NCBI GenBank assembly: GCA_021740995.1
Contig: JAIOYR010000044.1
Location: 1-32,051 of the forward strand
Length of the DNA stretch: 32,051 nt
DNA from: Taibaiella sp.
Lineage (GTDB): Bacteria > Bacteroidota > Bacteroidia > Chitinophagales > Chitinophagaceae
Reading direction: 5' to 3'
The position numbers were made by a program, and so were the translations under genes. Under the pieces are notes generated by a model. It had not been told where the DNA came from, did not search any database, and saw nothing but the letters and a program-made list of their open reading frames with translations. Positions 8,597 to 18,100 of this stretch are shown here, piece by piece; position 1 is the stretch's first letter, and every line of letters begins with the position of its first letter.

Positions 8597-10273
8597 TCAC
8601 CCCAGATACTTCCCCACTATCGGCATACGCCGCCCCATACCAAATGCCTTTGGCGACACCCTGATGATGGGGCAAAACTGATTGCGCTTATACTCATTAT
8701 TGTTTACCAACTTCAGTATACGGCCCACCAGTGCTGCATGATAGCCCTTTCTCACTATCTCTGCCGGCCCCTGCCGGTGCTCTATGTACTGAAACAATAT
8801 GGGGTCCAGCGTATCATACTCCGGCAAGCTGTCGCTGTCTTTTTGCCCGGGGCGCAGCTCTGCGCTCGGTGCCTTGTCTATTATGTTTTGCGGTATCACC
8901 TCGCTGTCACGGTTTATGTAGCGTGCCAGTGCATACACCTGCAGTTTATACAGGTCGCCCAGCACACCCAGCCCGCCCGCCATATCGCCATATAGGGTGC
9001 CGTAGCCCGTAGCCAGCTCGCTTTTGTTTGATGTGTTCAGCAATATGTACCCAAACTTATTTGCCAGCGCCATCACCATTGCTCCCCTTATCCGTGACTG
9101 CAGATTCTCTTCTGCCACATTAAAAGGCAAATCCTTAAACACCGGATGCAGTGCCTGCTCATACGCTTCAAACACATCCTTGATGGCTATGATGTCATAC
9201 TGGTTGCCCAGGTTCACAGATAGCTGCACTGCATCGTCTACAGAGTGATTAGTAGAAAACTGCGACGGCAACAACAATGCACGTACATTACCTGCCCCCA
9301 GTGCCTCGCAGGCCAGTGCCAGCACCACCGCACTATCTATCCCACCCGACGATGCCACTATAGCCTTATCAAAGCCCATCTTACCAAAGTAATCCCTGAT
9401 ACCCATCAGCAATGCACTGTGTATTTGGCTTATATTCATTTCGGGCATCAGCGTCTTTATTACGACACTTTCCTCTGTCTGCACCACTGCTGTCGGGGAG
9501 TCTGCACTCAGCCCATCATCATCCCACTCCACCACCTGCATCGCCTCGGCAAAGTAAGGCAGCTCTGCTATTATACTACCATTGCTATTCATGGCTATAG
9601 AGCCGCCATCAAACACTATCTCTGTTTGCGAACCCACCGTGTTGCAATAGATCATCGGCAGATTATACCTCATTACATTCTTCCTGATTACCCCCTTGCG
9701 CCCTGCCGCATGCATATAGTCAAATGGCGATGCACTCAGGTTGATCATTATATCCGGCTGCTGCTTTATCAGCTCATCCATGGGGCACATCCTGTATAGC
9801 GGGTCATCCTCCAGGTCCCATATATCTTCGCATATCGTTACCGCCAGCCGCTTACCCTTAAACTCCAATACCTCCCACTTAGCCGCCGGCTCAAAGTAGC
9901 GGTACTCATCAAATATATCGTAGGTGGGCAGCAGTGTTTTGTGCACTATACCCTGTATCTTTTGGTCATAAAGCAGGTAGGCACTGTTATACAGGTTCTT
10001 ACCCTTAGCCTCCGGGTTCACCGATGGGCAACCCACCAGCACACCTATCGTATCCGCAGCATCACTTATCACCGCCAGTGCAGCATGAGCCTGCTCTATA
10101 AAATCTGTAAACTCCAGAAAATCCCTCGGCGGATACCCACACACCGCCAGCTCCGAGAACACCACCAGATCTGCACCCACACATTTTGCATCAGCAATAG
10201 CCGATAGTATCCGGGCAGTATTAGCCTCAAAATTCCCGATATGGTAGTTTTGCTGTGCAATAATTATTTTCAT
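8597..10273 (-). CDS. nadE: Glutamine-dependent NAD+ synthetase
   Basis: 558 residues from the ATG at 10273 (MKIIIAQQNYHIGNFEANT, the canonical start). The frame is open to 10447, but the extra 58 codons lie in the low-complexity repeat and encode a nonsense-like FYPFYPFAPLSFYP stretch. The N-terminal CN-hydrolase (glutaminase) domain has the triad E41 (VFSELAV), K112 (HKTLLPTYD) and C148 (TICEDIW). The C-terminal NAD synthase domain has the PP-loop SSGGIDSAV and the NAD/ATP-site stretch TSNKSELATGYGTLYGD. It makes NAD+ from deamido-NAD+, ATP and glutamine. A -7-like TACTTTTG on the minus strand at 10279-10286 would make the transcript almost leaderless. Confidence 0.95.
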   Translation of the reverse strand: MKIIIAQQNYHIGNFEANTARILSAIADAKCVGADLVVFSELAVCGYPPRDFLEFTDFIEQAHAALAVISDAADTIGVLVGCPSVNPEAKGKNLYNSAYLLYDQKIQGIVHKTLLPTYDIFDEYRYFEPAAKWEVLEFKGKRLAVTICEDIWDLEDDPLYRMCPMDELIKQQPDIMINLSASPFDYMHAAGRKGVIRKNVMRYNLPMIYCNTVGSQTEIVFDGGSIAMNSNGSIIAELPYFAEAMQVVEWDDDGLSADSPTAVVQTEESVVIKTLMPEMNISQIHSALLMGIRDYFGKMGFDKAIVASSGGIDSAVVLALACEALGAGNVRALLLPSQFSTNHSVDDAVQLSVNLGNQYDIIAIKDVFEAYEQALHPVFKDLPFNVAEENLQSRIRGAMVMALANKFGYILLNTSNKSELATGYGTLYGDMAGGLGVLGDLYKLQVYALARYINRDSEVIPQNIIDKAPSAELRPGQKDSDSLPEYDTLDPILFQYIEHRQGPAEIVRKGYHAALVGRILKLVNNNEYKRNQFCPIIRVSPKAFGMGRRMPIVGKYLG

Positions 10274-10319
10274 CACTCCAAAAGTAAATAGTAAAAAACC
10301 AAAATACTGTGAAATTTGG

Positions 10320-10680
10320 TATAACCACGAAGAAGGGTAAAAGGATAAAGGGGCAAAGGGATAAAAGGGATAAAAGGATAAAGGGTTAAAAGGTGGCCCC
10401 ACATTTACCACATTAACCACATTTCCCACATTCCCCCATTTAACCATTTAACCTTTTAACCTTTTAACGTCTTAACCACATTCCCCCTTTTAACCATTTA
10501 ACCCTTTAACCTATTAACCAATTCCCCACATTCCCCACATTCCCCACATTCCCACATTCCCACATTTCCCACATTCCCACATTCCCCCATTTAACCTTTT
10601 AACCTTTTAACGTCTTAACCACATTCCTCCTTTTAACCATTTAACCTTTTAACCTTTTAACCAATTCCCCACATTCCCTT
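10320..10680. repeat. Low-complexity block with a roughly 143-bp imperfect tandem duplication
   Basis: Non-coding stretch between nadE and the SDR gene. First comes a purine-rich part (about 10330-10395) of repeated GGATAAA/GGGATAAAA units. This is followed by pyrimidine-rich units of CCACATTCC and TTTTAACC. The string AACGTCTTAACCACATTCC occurs at about 10466 and again, with one change, at about 10609, an offset of 143 bases with similar surroundings. There are no uniform spacers, so this is not a CRISPR array. The block ends 25 bases before the SDR start and may influence transcription of either divergent gene. Confidence 0.8.
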
Positions 10681-10705
10681 ATCTTCGTTATCACAAACAT
10701 CACTC

Positions 10706-11527
10706 ATGACACTACAGGGCAAAACAGCATTTATCACAGGTGCCAGCCGCGGCATAGGCGAGGCCATAGCACTACGCCTCGCTCGCGAGGGCGCTAACAT
10801 TGTAGTCCTTGGCAAATCCATAAAAGAAGACCCACGCCTCGGCGGAACCATACATACCGTAGCACAAAAAGTAAACGAAGCCGGCGGCAGAGGTCTGGCA
10901 GTGCAGTGCGACATACGCGACGAAGAGCAGGTGCTCAGCGCCGTGCAGCAGGCAATAGCCCTCTTTGGTGGTATAGACATACTCGTCAACAATGCCTCCG
11001 CCATCTCCCTCAGCAACACAGAGCAGACCGACACCAAGCGGTTCGACCTCGTGCACGACATCAACGTCCGAGGCACATTCATCGTTACCAAGCATTGCGT
11101 ACCCTTCCTCCGCAAGGGCACCAACCCACACATCCTCACCCTGTCGCCGCCTATAGATATGAACCCCAAATGGATAGCCCCCTACATAGGCTACACCATG
11201 AGCAAGTACAATATGAGCATGATGACCCTGGCATGGGCCGAAGAATTTAAACAATACGGTATCGCTGCCAACTCGCTCTGGCCCGTTACTACTATAGCCA
11301 CATCCGCAGTGCGCAACATACTGGGTGGCGAAATGCTCATAGCCCGCAGCCGCACACCCCATATAGTAGCGGACGGCGCCTACCACATACTCACCCAACC
11401 CGCCACCACCTGCACCGGCAATCTCTTCCTCGACGAAGACGTGCTCCGCACCGCCGGCATCACCGACCTCACCCCCTATGCCGTAACCCCCGGCGGCCCA
11501 CTACAAAAGGACTTGTATGTGAGTTAG
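10706..11527 (+). CDS. SDR family oxidoreductase, HSDL2-like
   Basis: 273 residues. The Rossmann motif TGASRGIG is at 11-18, NNASAI follows in place of NNAG, and the catalytic YTMSK has Y163 and K167. The stretches LSPPIDMNPKWIAPYIGYTMSKYNMS, AEEFKQYGIAANSLWP and GNLFLDEDVLRTAGI follow the HSDL2-like subgroup (classically an SDR plus SCP2); here the SCP2 domain is absent. It probably acts on a lipid or acyl substrate with NAD(P); the substrate is unknown. The gene is distinctly GC-rich compared with the downstream island. It stands alone, with a weak promoter-like TATCTTCG at 10680-10687. It marks the last ordinary chromosomal gene before the defence island. Confidence 0.88.
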   Translation: MTLQGKTAFITGASRGIGEAIALRLAREGANIVVLGKSIKEDPRLGGTIHTVAQKVNEAGGRGLAVQCDIRDEEQVLSAVQQAIALFGGIDILVNNASAISLSNTEQTDTKRFDLVHDINVRGTFIVTKHCVPFLRKGTNPHILTLSPPIDMNPKWIAPYIGYTMSKYNMSMMTLAWAEEFKQYGIAANSLWPVTTIATSAVRNILGGEMLIARSRTPHIVADGAYHILTQPATTCTGNLFLDEDVLRTAGITDLTPYAVTPGGPLQKDLYVS

Positions 11528-11580
11528 TTTTATTTCAGTATTGCACCAGCTTTAGGGCCACTATCATCGTCCGAAGAGCC

Positions 11581-11624
11581 TGCCCTGAGGAATCGAAGGG
11601 TCACTCCCTTGTACGTTCAGGGCA
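11581..11624. repeat. Nested palindromic element (REP-like)
   Basis: The outer arms TGCCCTGA (11581-11588) and TCAGGGCA (11617-11624) are perfectly complementary. Inside them AAGGG (11596-11600) pairs with CCCTT (11606-11610) around TCACT. The sequence resembles the short CCCTTCGA...CTCAGGG interspersed palindromes seen in many bacterial genomes. It could serve as the terminator of the SDR gene, although no T-run follows. Confidence 0.55.
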
Positions 11625-11830
11625 ATGAGCAGCTTGTTCCATTCGCTGTAGTCATTTTTCGGGTAAGGAGGGCTGCGTGCTAATTCCAAATGGAGAAAAC
11701 TATACAGTCTCCACTTTTCTCAGTGAATTGGAGTAATCCGAAGACAATCCCAAACGGTCAAAATATTGTAAACTCCCTCGGCTTCTATACTTATCATAAA
11801 AAGACGTGTTATAGCATTTAGGAATAGTTC

Positions 11831-11860
11831 TTGTATAAATCACTCTTTTCAATACTTTTG
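11831..11860 (+). promoter_or_regulatory. Promoter of the three-gene defence operon
   Basis: TTG at 11831-11833, exactly 19 bases, then TACTTTTG at 11853-11860. This is a full match to the Bacteroidota -33/-7 architecture and the best promoter in the window. Transcription would start near 11867, giving a leader of about 42 nt, A/T-rich with no Shine-Dalgarno, before the ATG at 11909. No other comparable promoter precedes the next two genes. Confidence 0.65.
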
Positions 11861-11908
11861 AATAACTATATTGTTTCAACCACTATTTTCGGGAAGTATT
11901 AAAAAGCT

Positions 11909-14900
11909 ATGTCCACAAAATTTTTCACAAATGAAGATGAGAATACTTTAATCAATAAAATCGAGGGCATCTTCAAGCATCGCAATATTCACTTTTTCGA
12001 TGCTTTGGTTGGATACTTTAGAGCTTCGGGTTACTTTAGAATCAGGAAGTTTATTGAGAAAACGTCAGAAATAAGAATACTTGTCGGTATCAATATCGAC
12101 AGGATGATATACCATGCCCATCAACAAGGAGTTTTGTTTGATGGAGATATTGAAAGAGCACAGGAAGATTTCTTTCTGGAAATTAAAAAAAACATACAAC
12201 ATGCAGAGTACGATAAGGACGTTGAAGCGGGTATGTTACAACTCATTGAGGATATTGTCACCAGAAAAGTTCAGATAAAAGTTCACCCCAAACAAAACAT
12301 ACATGCCAAAATCTATATTTTTCGGGAGAAGGAAAAGCACAATCATGGCTATGGCGCAGTAATTACCGGATCAAGCAACCTGACAGACGCGGGATTATCA
12401 AAGAACTTTGAATTCAATGTTGAACTTAGAGATAACTCAGATATTGAATTTGCTGCTGAAACGTTCGAAAAACTGTGGGAGGAATCAGTTTCTGTTTCAG
12501 ATGAATATATTGACAAACTTAAAAAAGAGACTTTCTTAAACGATACGTTTACGCCTTATGAGGTTTATCTCAAATTCCTGATAGAGTATTTTGGAAAGAG
12601 CATTGAATTCGACCCAAACTCTGTTACTGATCTTCCCAAAGGATTTAAGAGGTTGTCTTACCAGATAGATGCGGTAAATGACGGCTACTCCAAAATGATG
12701 AAGCATAACGGCTTCTTTTTGGCTGATGTGGTGGGATTAGGTAAAACAATCGTTGCTACCCTGATAGCAAAGAAGTATTTCTATTCCAATGGCTTTCCCA
12801 CTTATAGGTCTAGGACGTTGATTATTGTTCCTCCCGCTTTGAAGGATAACTGGGTGGACACGATAGATAAGTTCCATCTGGACAATGTAGAAGTTATAAC
12901 TAATGGTAGCCTGCATAAAATAACTAACGCCGAGAAATACGACCTCATAATAGTGGATGAGGCGCACAAATTTAGAACTGACACGGCGGGCATGTATAAT
13001 GAGCTACAAAAGATATGCAAGTCACAGACAAAAAAGATTTTGCCGGATGGGAGTAGGGAAAGTAAACGGGTGATCCTTGTTTCCGCGACACCCCTTAATA
13101 ACCGGCCAGAGGACATAGCGAATCAGGTCTATCTATTTCAGGACAGTAAAAGTTCCAGTCTTGAAGTTGGCAATCTACAACACTTTTTCAGGCAGCAAAT
13201 TGATGCATATAAGAGGCTGAAGAATGAGCAGAACTTGAATCTCGTGAAGGAGGGCGTCAAGCGGATTTACGATAAAATAAGAATAAAGGTTATTGAGCCA
13301 CTTACTGTTAGAAGAACAAGAACAGACCTTACTATACATACTCAATATTCTCAGGATCTGATTGAACAGGGTATCACCTTCCCTTCCGTAAAAAAGCCCG
13401 AAAAAATATTGTATAAACTTGACCAGTTTCTCGACGATCTCTATGACAAAACAATTCTTTACTTAAGCCACCCGACCAAAGGGCTAACGTATAACAGGTA
13501 TAAAGCGATTGGAAATCTAAAGCCACACAAGAAAAAGAAGTACCATACACCAGACATGATCTCGGCTCAGTTGGCAAAGATCATGAAAACGTTACTTGTC
13601 AAAAGAATTGACAGTAGCTTCTACGCGTTTAAAATGTCTCTGGAGCGATTTATGAATGCGACCAAAGCTATGGTGACTATGTTTGAAAATGGCAAGATAT
13701 ATATAGCACCCAATCTGCCTGTTTCCGAATACATTAATGCAGGCAGAGAAGAAGAACTGCTGGATCTAATAATTAGTAAGTCTCTTGAAGACCCAACAAT
13801 AGAAATATGCGAGCCGGACGATTTTGAACATGGATTTGAAACTGGCTTAAGAAGAGACTATGAAATTTTAAAGGAGCTAAACGCTGACTGGCAAAAGGTA
13901 AATGACGACCCCAAACTTACTGAGTTTATCTTTTACATCAGGGAGAAGCTGTTCGATAAGAAAATAAATCCTGAACAGAAGCTTGTTGTATTTTCTGAGA
14001 GCAAAGAGACGACAGGCTATTTAGAACGTGAACTAAAAAACGCTATCGATCACAGGATAATAACAGTTGATAGCAAATCAAGAAAGGACAGAATGCCTGC
14101 CATTAAAGCAAACTTTGATGCAAACTATCCGCTAACGGAACAAAAGAATGATTACGACATAATACTCTCTACCGAAGTACTGGCTGAGGGCGTAAACCTG
14201 CATCGGGCGAATATTATTATCAACTACGACACGCCATGGAATTCTACCCGGTTGATGCAGCGTATAGGCAGGGTAAACAGAATAGGTTCCAGGGCGAGCG
14301 AAGTGCATATATTTAACTTCTTCCCTACAGCCAAGGTGAATGACGATATAGAACTGGAGAAAAAAGCTATCATGAAGCTACAGGCGTTTCATGCTGCGCT
14401 TGGTGAAGATAGCCAGGTGTATTCGCCTGATGAAGAGACACAGTCATTCGGAATATTCGACCATGCTATTGAAGAAGAGAAGGATGAGAAACTGGTGTAC
14501 TTGATGCGTATACGAGAGCTTAGGGAAAAAGACCCTGAACTATTTAAGCATATCAAGAATATGCCGCTGAGGGCGAGAGTGGGCCGCAAAAGCAAGATAC
14601 TAAAGGACGGAACAATCAGTTTTATAAGAGATACCAGAAGAGATGCCTTCCTGTATGTGAAAACAGATGGCGATATAGAAGAACTTACTTTTCTGGAGAC
14701 TGTAAAACAATTTGAAGCAAAGCCAGACGAAAAACACATGGTATTGCACGAGCATCACCATGAGCAGGTAAAGAAAGCTATTGAACACTTTACAAATGCC
14801 CTTGAAGAAGAAAAGGCAAAGGACAAGAAAGTGGATGTGACACAGGGGCCTAATGAAAAGAGGGCACTAACATATCTTGATGCATTCATCAACCTTCCGT

Positions 14901-15181
14901 TTATCAATGTACCGGAAAAAGAGCTGATCATGTTAGCTAAAGAGGCTATCAGGAAGGGTAAATTCCAGAACCTGCAACGAGACCTGAACAAACTGCAAAA
15001 AGCAGTAAAAGCAGCACCATTGAAACCTGTGATATTGCTGGAGCGAGTTATAGTCATATTGAAGTCTTACCCACTGGAAAAAGATGAAACTGAAGCAGAA
15101 ACAAAGCATCAGCGATATTTGCCACCGGTAACAAAACTCATCAACCCTGATATTATTATAACCGAAAGCTTTACTATATAG
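11909..15181 (+). CDS. PLD-nuclease/SNF2-family helicase fusion (defence island, gene 1)
   Basis: 1090 residues. The N-terminal part (about 20-200) is a phospholipase D-like nuclease with one HKD half: H132-A-K134, then GSSNLTDAG at 154-162 and NFEFNVE. A DEAH/SNF2 helicase follows, with motif I DVVGLGKT (273-280), motif II DEAH (350-353), motif III SATPLNN (392-398), motif V STEVLAEGVNL and motif VI QRIGRVNRIG from 784. The last roughly 270 residues form a charged helical tail. A single HKD half usually means the nuclease works as a dimer. Proposed role: ATP-driven DNA translocation coupled to cleavage of unmodified DNA. The stop is 2 bases before the methyltransferase start. The order PLD-then-helicase in one chain separates it from DISARM, where DrmC and the helicases are distinct proteins. 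Function is inferred from domains and context. Confidence 0.88.
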   Translation: MSTKFFTNEDENTLINKIEGIFKHRNIHFFDALVGYFRASGYFRIRKFIEKTSEIRILVGINIDRMIYHAHQQGVLFDGDIERAQEDFFLEIKKNIQHAEYDKDVEAGMLQLIEDIVTRKVQIKVHPKQNIHAKIYIFREKEKHNHGYGAVITGSSNLTDAGLSKNFEFNVELRDNSDIEFAAETFEKLWEESVSVSDEYIDKLKKETFLNDTFTPYEVYLKFLIEYFGKSIEFDPNSVTDLPKGFKRLSYQIDAVNDGYSKMMKHNGFFLADVVGLGKTIVATLIAKKYFYSNGFPTYRSRTLIIVPPALKDNWVDTIDKFHLDNVEVITNGSLHKITNAEKYDLIIVDEAHKFRTDTAGMYNELQKICKSQTKKILPDGSRESKRVILVSATPLNNRPEDIANQVYLFQDSKSSSLEVGNLQHFFRQQIDAYKRLKNEQNLNLVKEGVKRIYDKIRIKVIEPLTVRRTRTDLTIHTQYSQDLIEQGITFPSVKKPEKILYKLDQFLDDLYDKTILYLSHPTKGLTYNRYKAIGNLKPHKKKKYHTPDMISAQLAKIMKTLLVKRIDSSFYAFKMSLERFMNATKAMVTMFENGKIYIAPNLPVSEYINAGREEELLDLIISKSLEDPTIEICEPDDFEHGFETGLRRDYEILKELNADWQKVNDDPKLTEFIFYIREKLFDKKINPEQKLVVFSESKETTGYLERELKNAIDHRIITVDSKSRKDRMPAIKANFDANYPLTEQKNDYDIILSTEVLAEGVNLHRANIIINYDTPWNSTRLMQRIGRVNRIGSRASEVHIFNFFPTAKVNDDIELEKKAIMKLQAFHAALGEDSQVYSPDEETQSFGIFDHAIEEEKDEKLVYLMRIRELREKDPELFKHIKNMPLRARVGRKSKILKDGTISFIRDTRRDAFLYVKTDGDIEELTFLETVKQFEAKPDEKHMVLHEHHHEQVKKAIEHFTNALEEEKAKDKKVDVTQGPNEKRALTYLDAFINLPFINVPEKELIMLAKEAIRKGKFQNLQRDLNKLQKAVKAAPLKPVILLERVIVILKSYPLEKDETEAETKHQRYLPPVTKLINPDIIITESFTI

Positions 15182-15183
15182 CC

Positions 15184-18100
15184 ATGAACGAAAAACAACT
15201 GAAGGACATTTTCAAAGGACAATTCGACTTCAATAAATGGAGATCGGTATTGGAATTTGTATTTGGCAAAATAGAGGTGTTTGCACGTCCACAACATGTG
15301 TTTGACGACAGCAACAAAGTAAAGTCAGGCAAGCAATATGGTCGGATAAAACTGAGCGATGACAAGTCTATAGCGCTATTCGATGTTGAGGTGGCAGAGA
15401 GCATAAATATAGAACGCAACAGGCAAGGTTTGCGCGACATTGCGGCAAAGTATATAGATCAGAATATTACGCACGGAGCTATTGTTTTCTACCATTCTAA
15501 GAAGCAATCAAATTACCGGTTTAGCTTCATTGCCAAATGGAGTGACATAGACCTTGATAGTGGAGAACTACAAAAAGGCGAGACACAGAAAAAGAGGTTT
15601 ACTTACTTACTTGGCGAACAACAAAGTGGCGCTACGGCAGCAAAAAGATTGCTGGAGCTTGCAAATAAAAAGCCTTCGATATCAATGAAGGATGTAACCC
15701 ATGCATTCTCAGTAGAAGTGCTTAACAAGGAGTTCTTTAAAAAGTACAAAGAGCATTACGAGAAATTTTGGCGATATATTGATGAGAATAGCGCATATCG
15801 CAAGCTATTTGTAGATAAAAATATCGACGACCAGGATCTGCAAAAAACCATCAGGGATTTTGCAAAGAAGATGCTGGGACGAATAGTTTTTCTTCACTTC
15901 CTTCAGAAAAAGGGTTGGCTTGGTTGCCCTGTGCTCCCTACAAAGAAACAAAACGACGAGATATGGGAAGACGGCGAAAATAACTTTATGTGCAACTTGT
16001 TTGAAGAGTATGCACATCAAGACAAGTTTTATAGTGAATGCCTCACCGAGCTGTTTTACAACACACTCAACCAGCCAGACAGGAAAAACAATGTATTTTC
16101 AGTAACCGGCACACGTGTGCCGTACCTAAACGGGGGCTTGTTTGACAACGACCAGCCAGGTACCGAAAAAATGAATTTTCCCAAAGAGTACTATGGTGAT
16201 TTGTTCGATTTTTTTGCCCAGTACAATTTCACAATAGATGAAAACAGCCCGGATGAGCAGGAAGTGGGTATTGACCCTGAAATGCTTGGGCATATCTTTG
16301 AAAATTTGCTGGAAGAGAACAGGGAAAGAGGTGCGTTCTACACGCCCAAAGAAATAGTGCAGTATATGTGTCAGGAGAGTCTGGTGCAATATCTACATAA
16401 TCACCTGCCTCAGGACGCAGAAGTAGATCCATTTATCAGGGATCAGCAGGTTAGTAGATATCTTAGGGTACGTGAAAATGCAATTAGATTGAATGCACTA
16501 CTCGATGAAGTAAAAGTTTGCGACCCAGCTATTGGCTCAGGCGCGTTTCCCATAGGCATTTTACAGGAGATTTATAAAGCCAAGCTGCATATCTTTCCAT
16601 ACCTGAAAACTATGGAAAATTTTGACCATGGCGAGACAAAGAAGAAGATCATTGAAAATAGCATTTATGGTGTAGATCTGGAGCATGGCGCGGTTGAAAT
16701 AGCTCGGCTCCGGTTTTGGCTGGCATTAGTGGTAGATGAAGATAAACCACACCCACTGCCCAACCTCGACTATAAGATAATGCAAGGTAATAGCCTATTG
16801 GAAAAATTTGAAGGAGTTGACCTGAGTGTTGTTGGTAATAGCAAAAACGATTTGCAGATATATGAGCCCGCAAAAGACTTATTTGGCAATGTAATACAAT
16901 CACAACTGAAGATGACCTTTACCCGTAGCGAGACGGTAGAGGAAATTCAAAACCTGATTAAAAAGTATTTTAATGAACGAAATCCGCTCAAAAAAGCAGA
17001 TAAGAAAAAGCAGATAGAACAAAAGGTACACGAACATATAGATTACAACCTTGAGCTCCGGGAGAACCAACTAAGTCGCTGGATAAATGAAGCTGGGGAT
17101 TTTGACAGAGTTAGTCGTAAAGACAAATCCAGGCTTGAGGAAATGAAAAAAGAGGTCATAACCTTTGAAAAGAAAAGGCGATCCCTCCATAGGATACAGA
17201 AGACGGAAGAGAAACCCTATTTTATCTGGCATCTGTTCTTTAAAGACGTTTTTGATAATGGAGGTTTTGACATTGTAATAGGTAACCCACCCTATATACA
17301 ATTGCAAAAACTTGGCAAAGACACCGATATATTAGAGAGTGAAAAATTCGAAACTTTTGCAAGAAATGGTGACATATTTTGTTTGTTTTATGAACAAGGG
17401 TTCAAAATATTGAAATCTCAAGGAGTTCTGACTTTTATTACTTCAAGTAAATGGATGAAAGGCGGTTATGGAAAGTCCCTTAGGAAATTCCTATTAAAGC
17501 GTAACTCACTAAAATTGATAAATCTCGGTCCAGGGATATTTCAATCTGCCACTGTTGACACTAACATCTATATCGGAAAGAATGAAAGTTCCAAGAATAA
17601 AGCTACAGGTTTGACTTTAGAAGGCACTTTCAACTCAATCGCTCTAGACGAAAGTAATTTCATTGCACTCACTAGTATTAGCGAAGATGCTTGGATTATA
17701 TTGGATATTGAGGAAGCTAAGATTAATGAGGCTTTTACCAAGAAAGGAAAGCCACTTTCCTCTTGGGATGTAAAAATCAATTTCGGAATAAAAACCGGGT
17801 TTAACGAAGCTTATATTATTTCTACTCAAGAAAAGGACGAGCTTTTAAATGAACATTCTGGTTCATCAGAATTAATAAAACCGCTCGCACGAGGCAGAGA
17901 TATTAACAGATACTTGGTTGAACGTTCTGATCAATGGATAATAATTGTGAAATATGGCGCTAATAAGCATCTGAAAAGAGATTATCCGGCGATTTACAAG
18001 CATCTGCTGTACTATCAGGAACAGTTGTCGGCAAGAGGGCAATGTACAAATAGGAATGGCGAAGGCCAGCATCATTGGCTTGAATTAGACAATAATCCGC

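Larger units (their letters stand above)
11528..11908. other. Non-coding left flank of the defence island
   Basis: 381 bases without a convincing gene. It holds a nested palindrome (11581-11624) and the promoter at 11831-11860. A short plus-strand frame of 43 codons (11690-11821, MEKTIQSPLFSV...) is also present; it matches nothing I know and could be a leader peptide, a gene relic or chance. An antisense frame of about 50 codons covers 11560-11720. Base composition shifts from GC-rich (SDR) to AT-rich across this stretch, consistent with the left junction of an acquired segment. Confidence 0.5.

Noticed and set aside
10274-10447. N-terminal extension of NAD+ synthetase by 58 codons
   Set aside because: It translates the low-complexity repeat and precedes a perfectly canonical ATG start.
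10440-10680. Regular repeats suggestive of a CRISPR array
   Set aside because: Repeat words are 6-12 bases, imperfect and directly adjacent, with no unique spacers of constant length and no cas genes.
10657-11398. Minus-strand frames of 170 and 208 codons over the SDR gene
   Set aside because: Antisense to a well-conserved SDR with intact catalytic residues; their translations show no family features.
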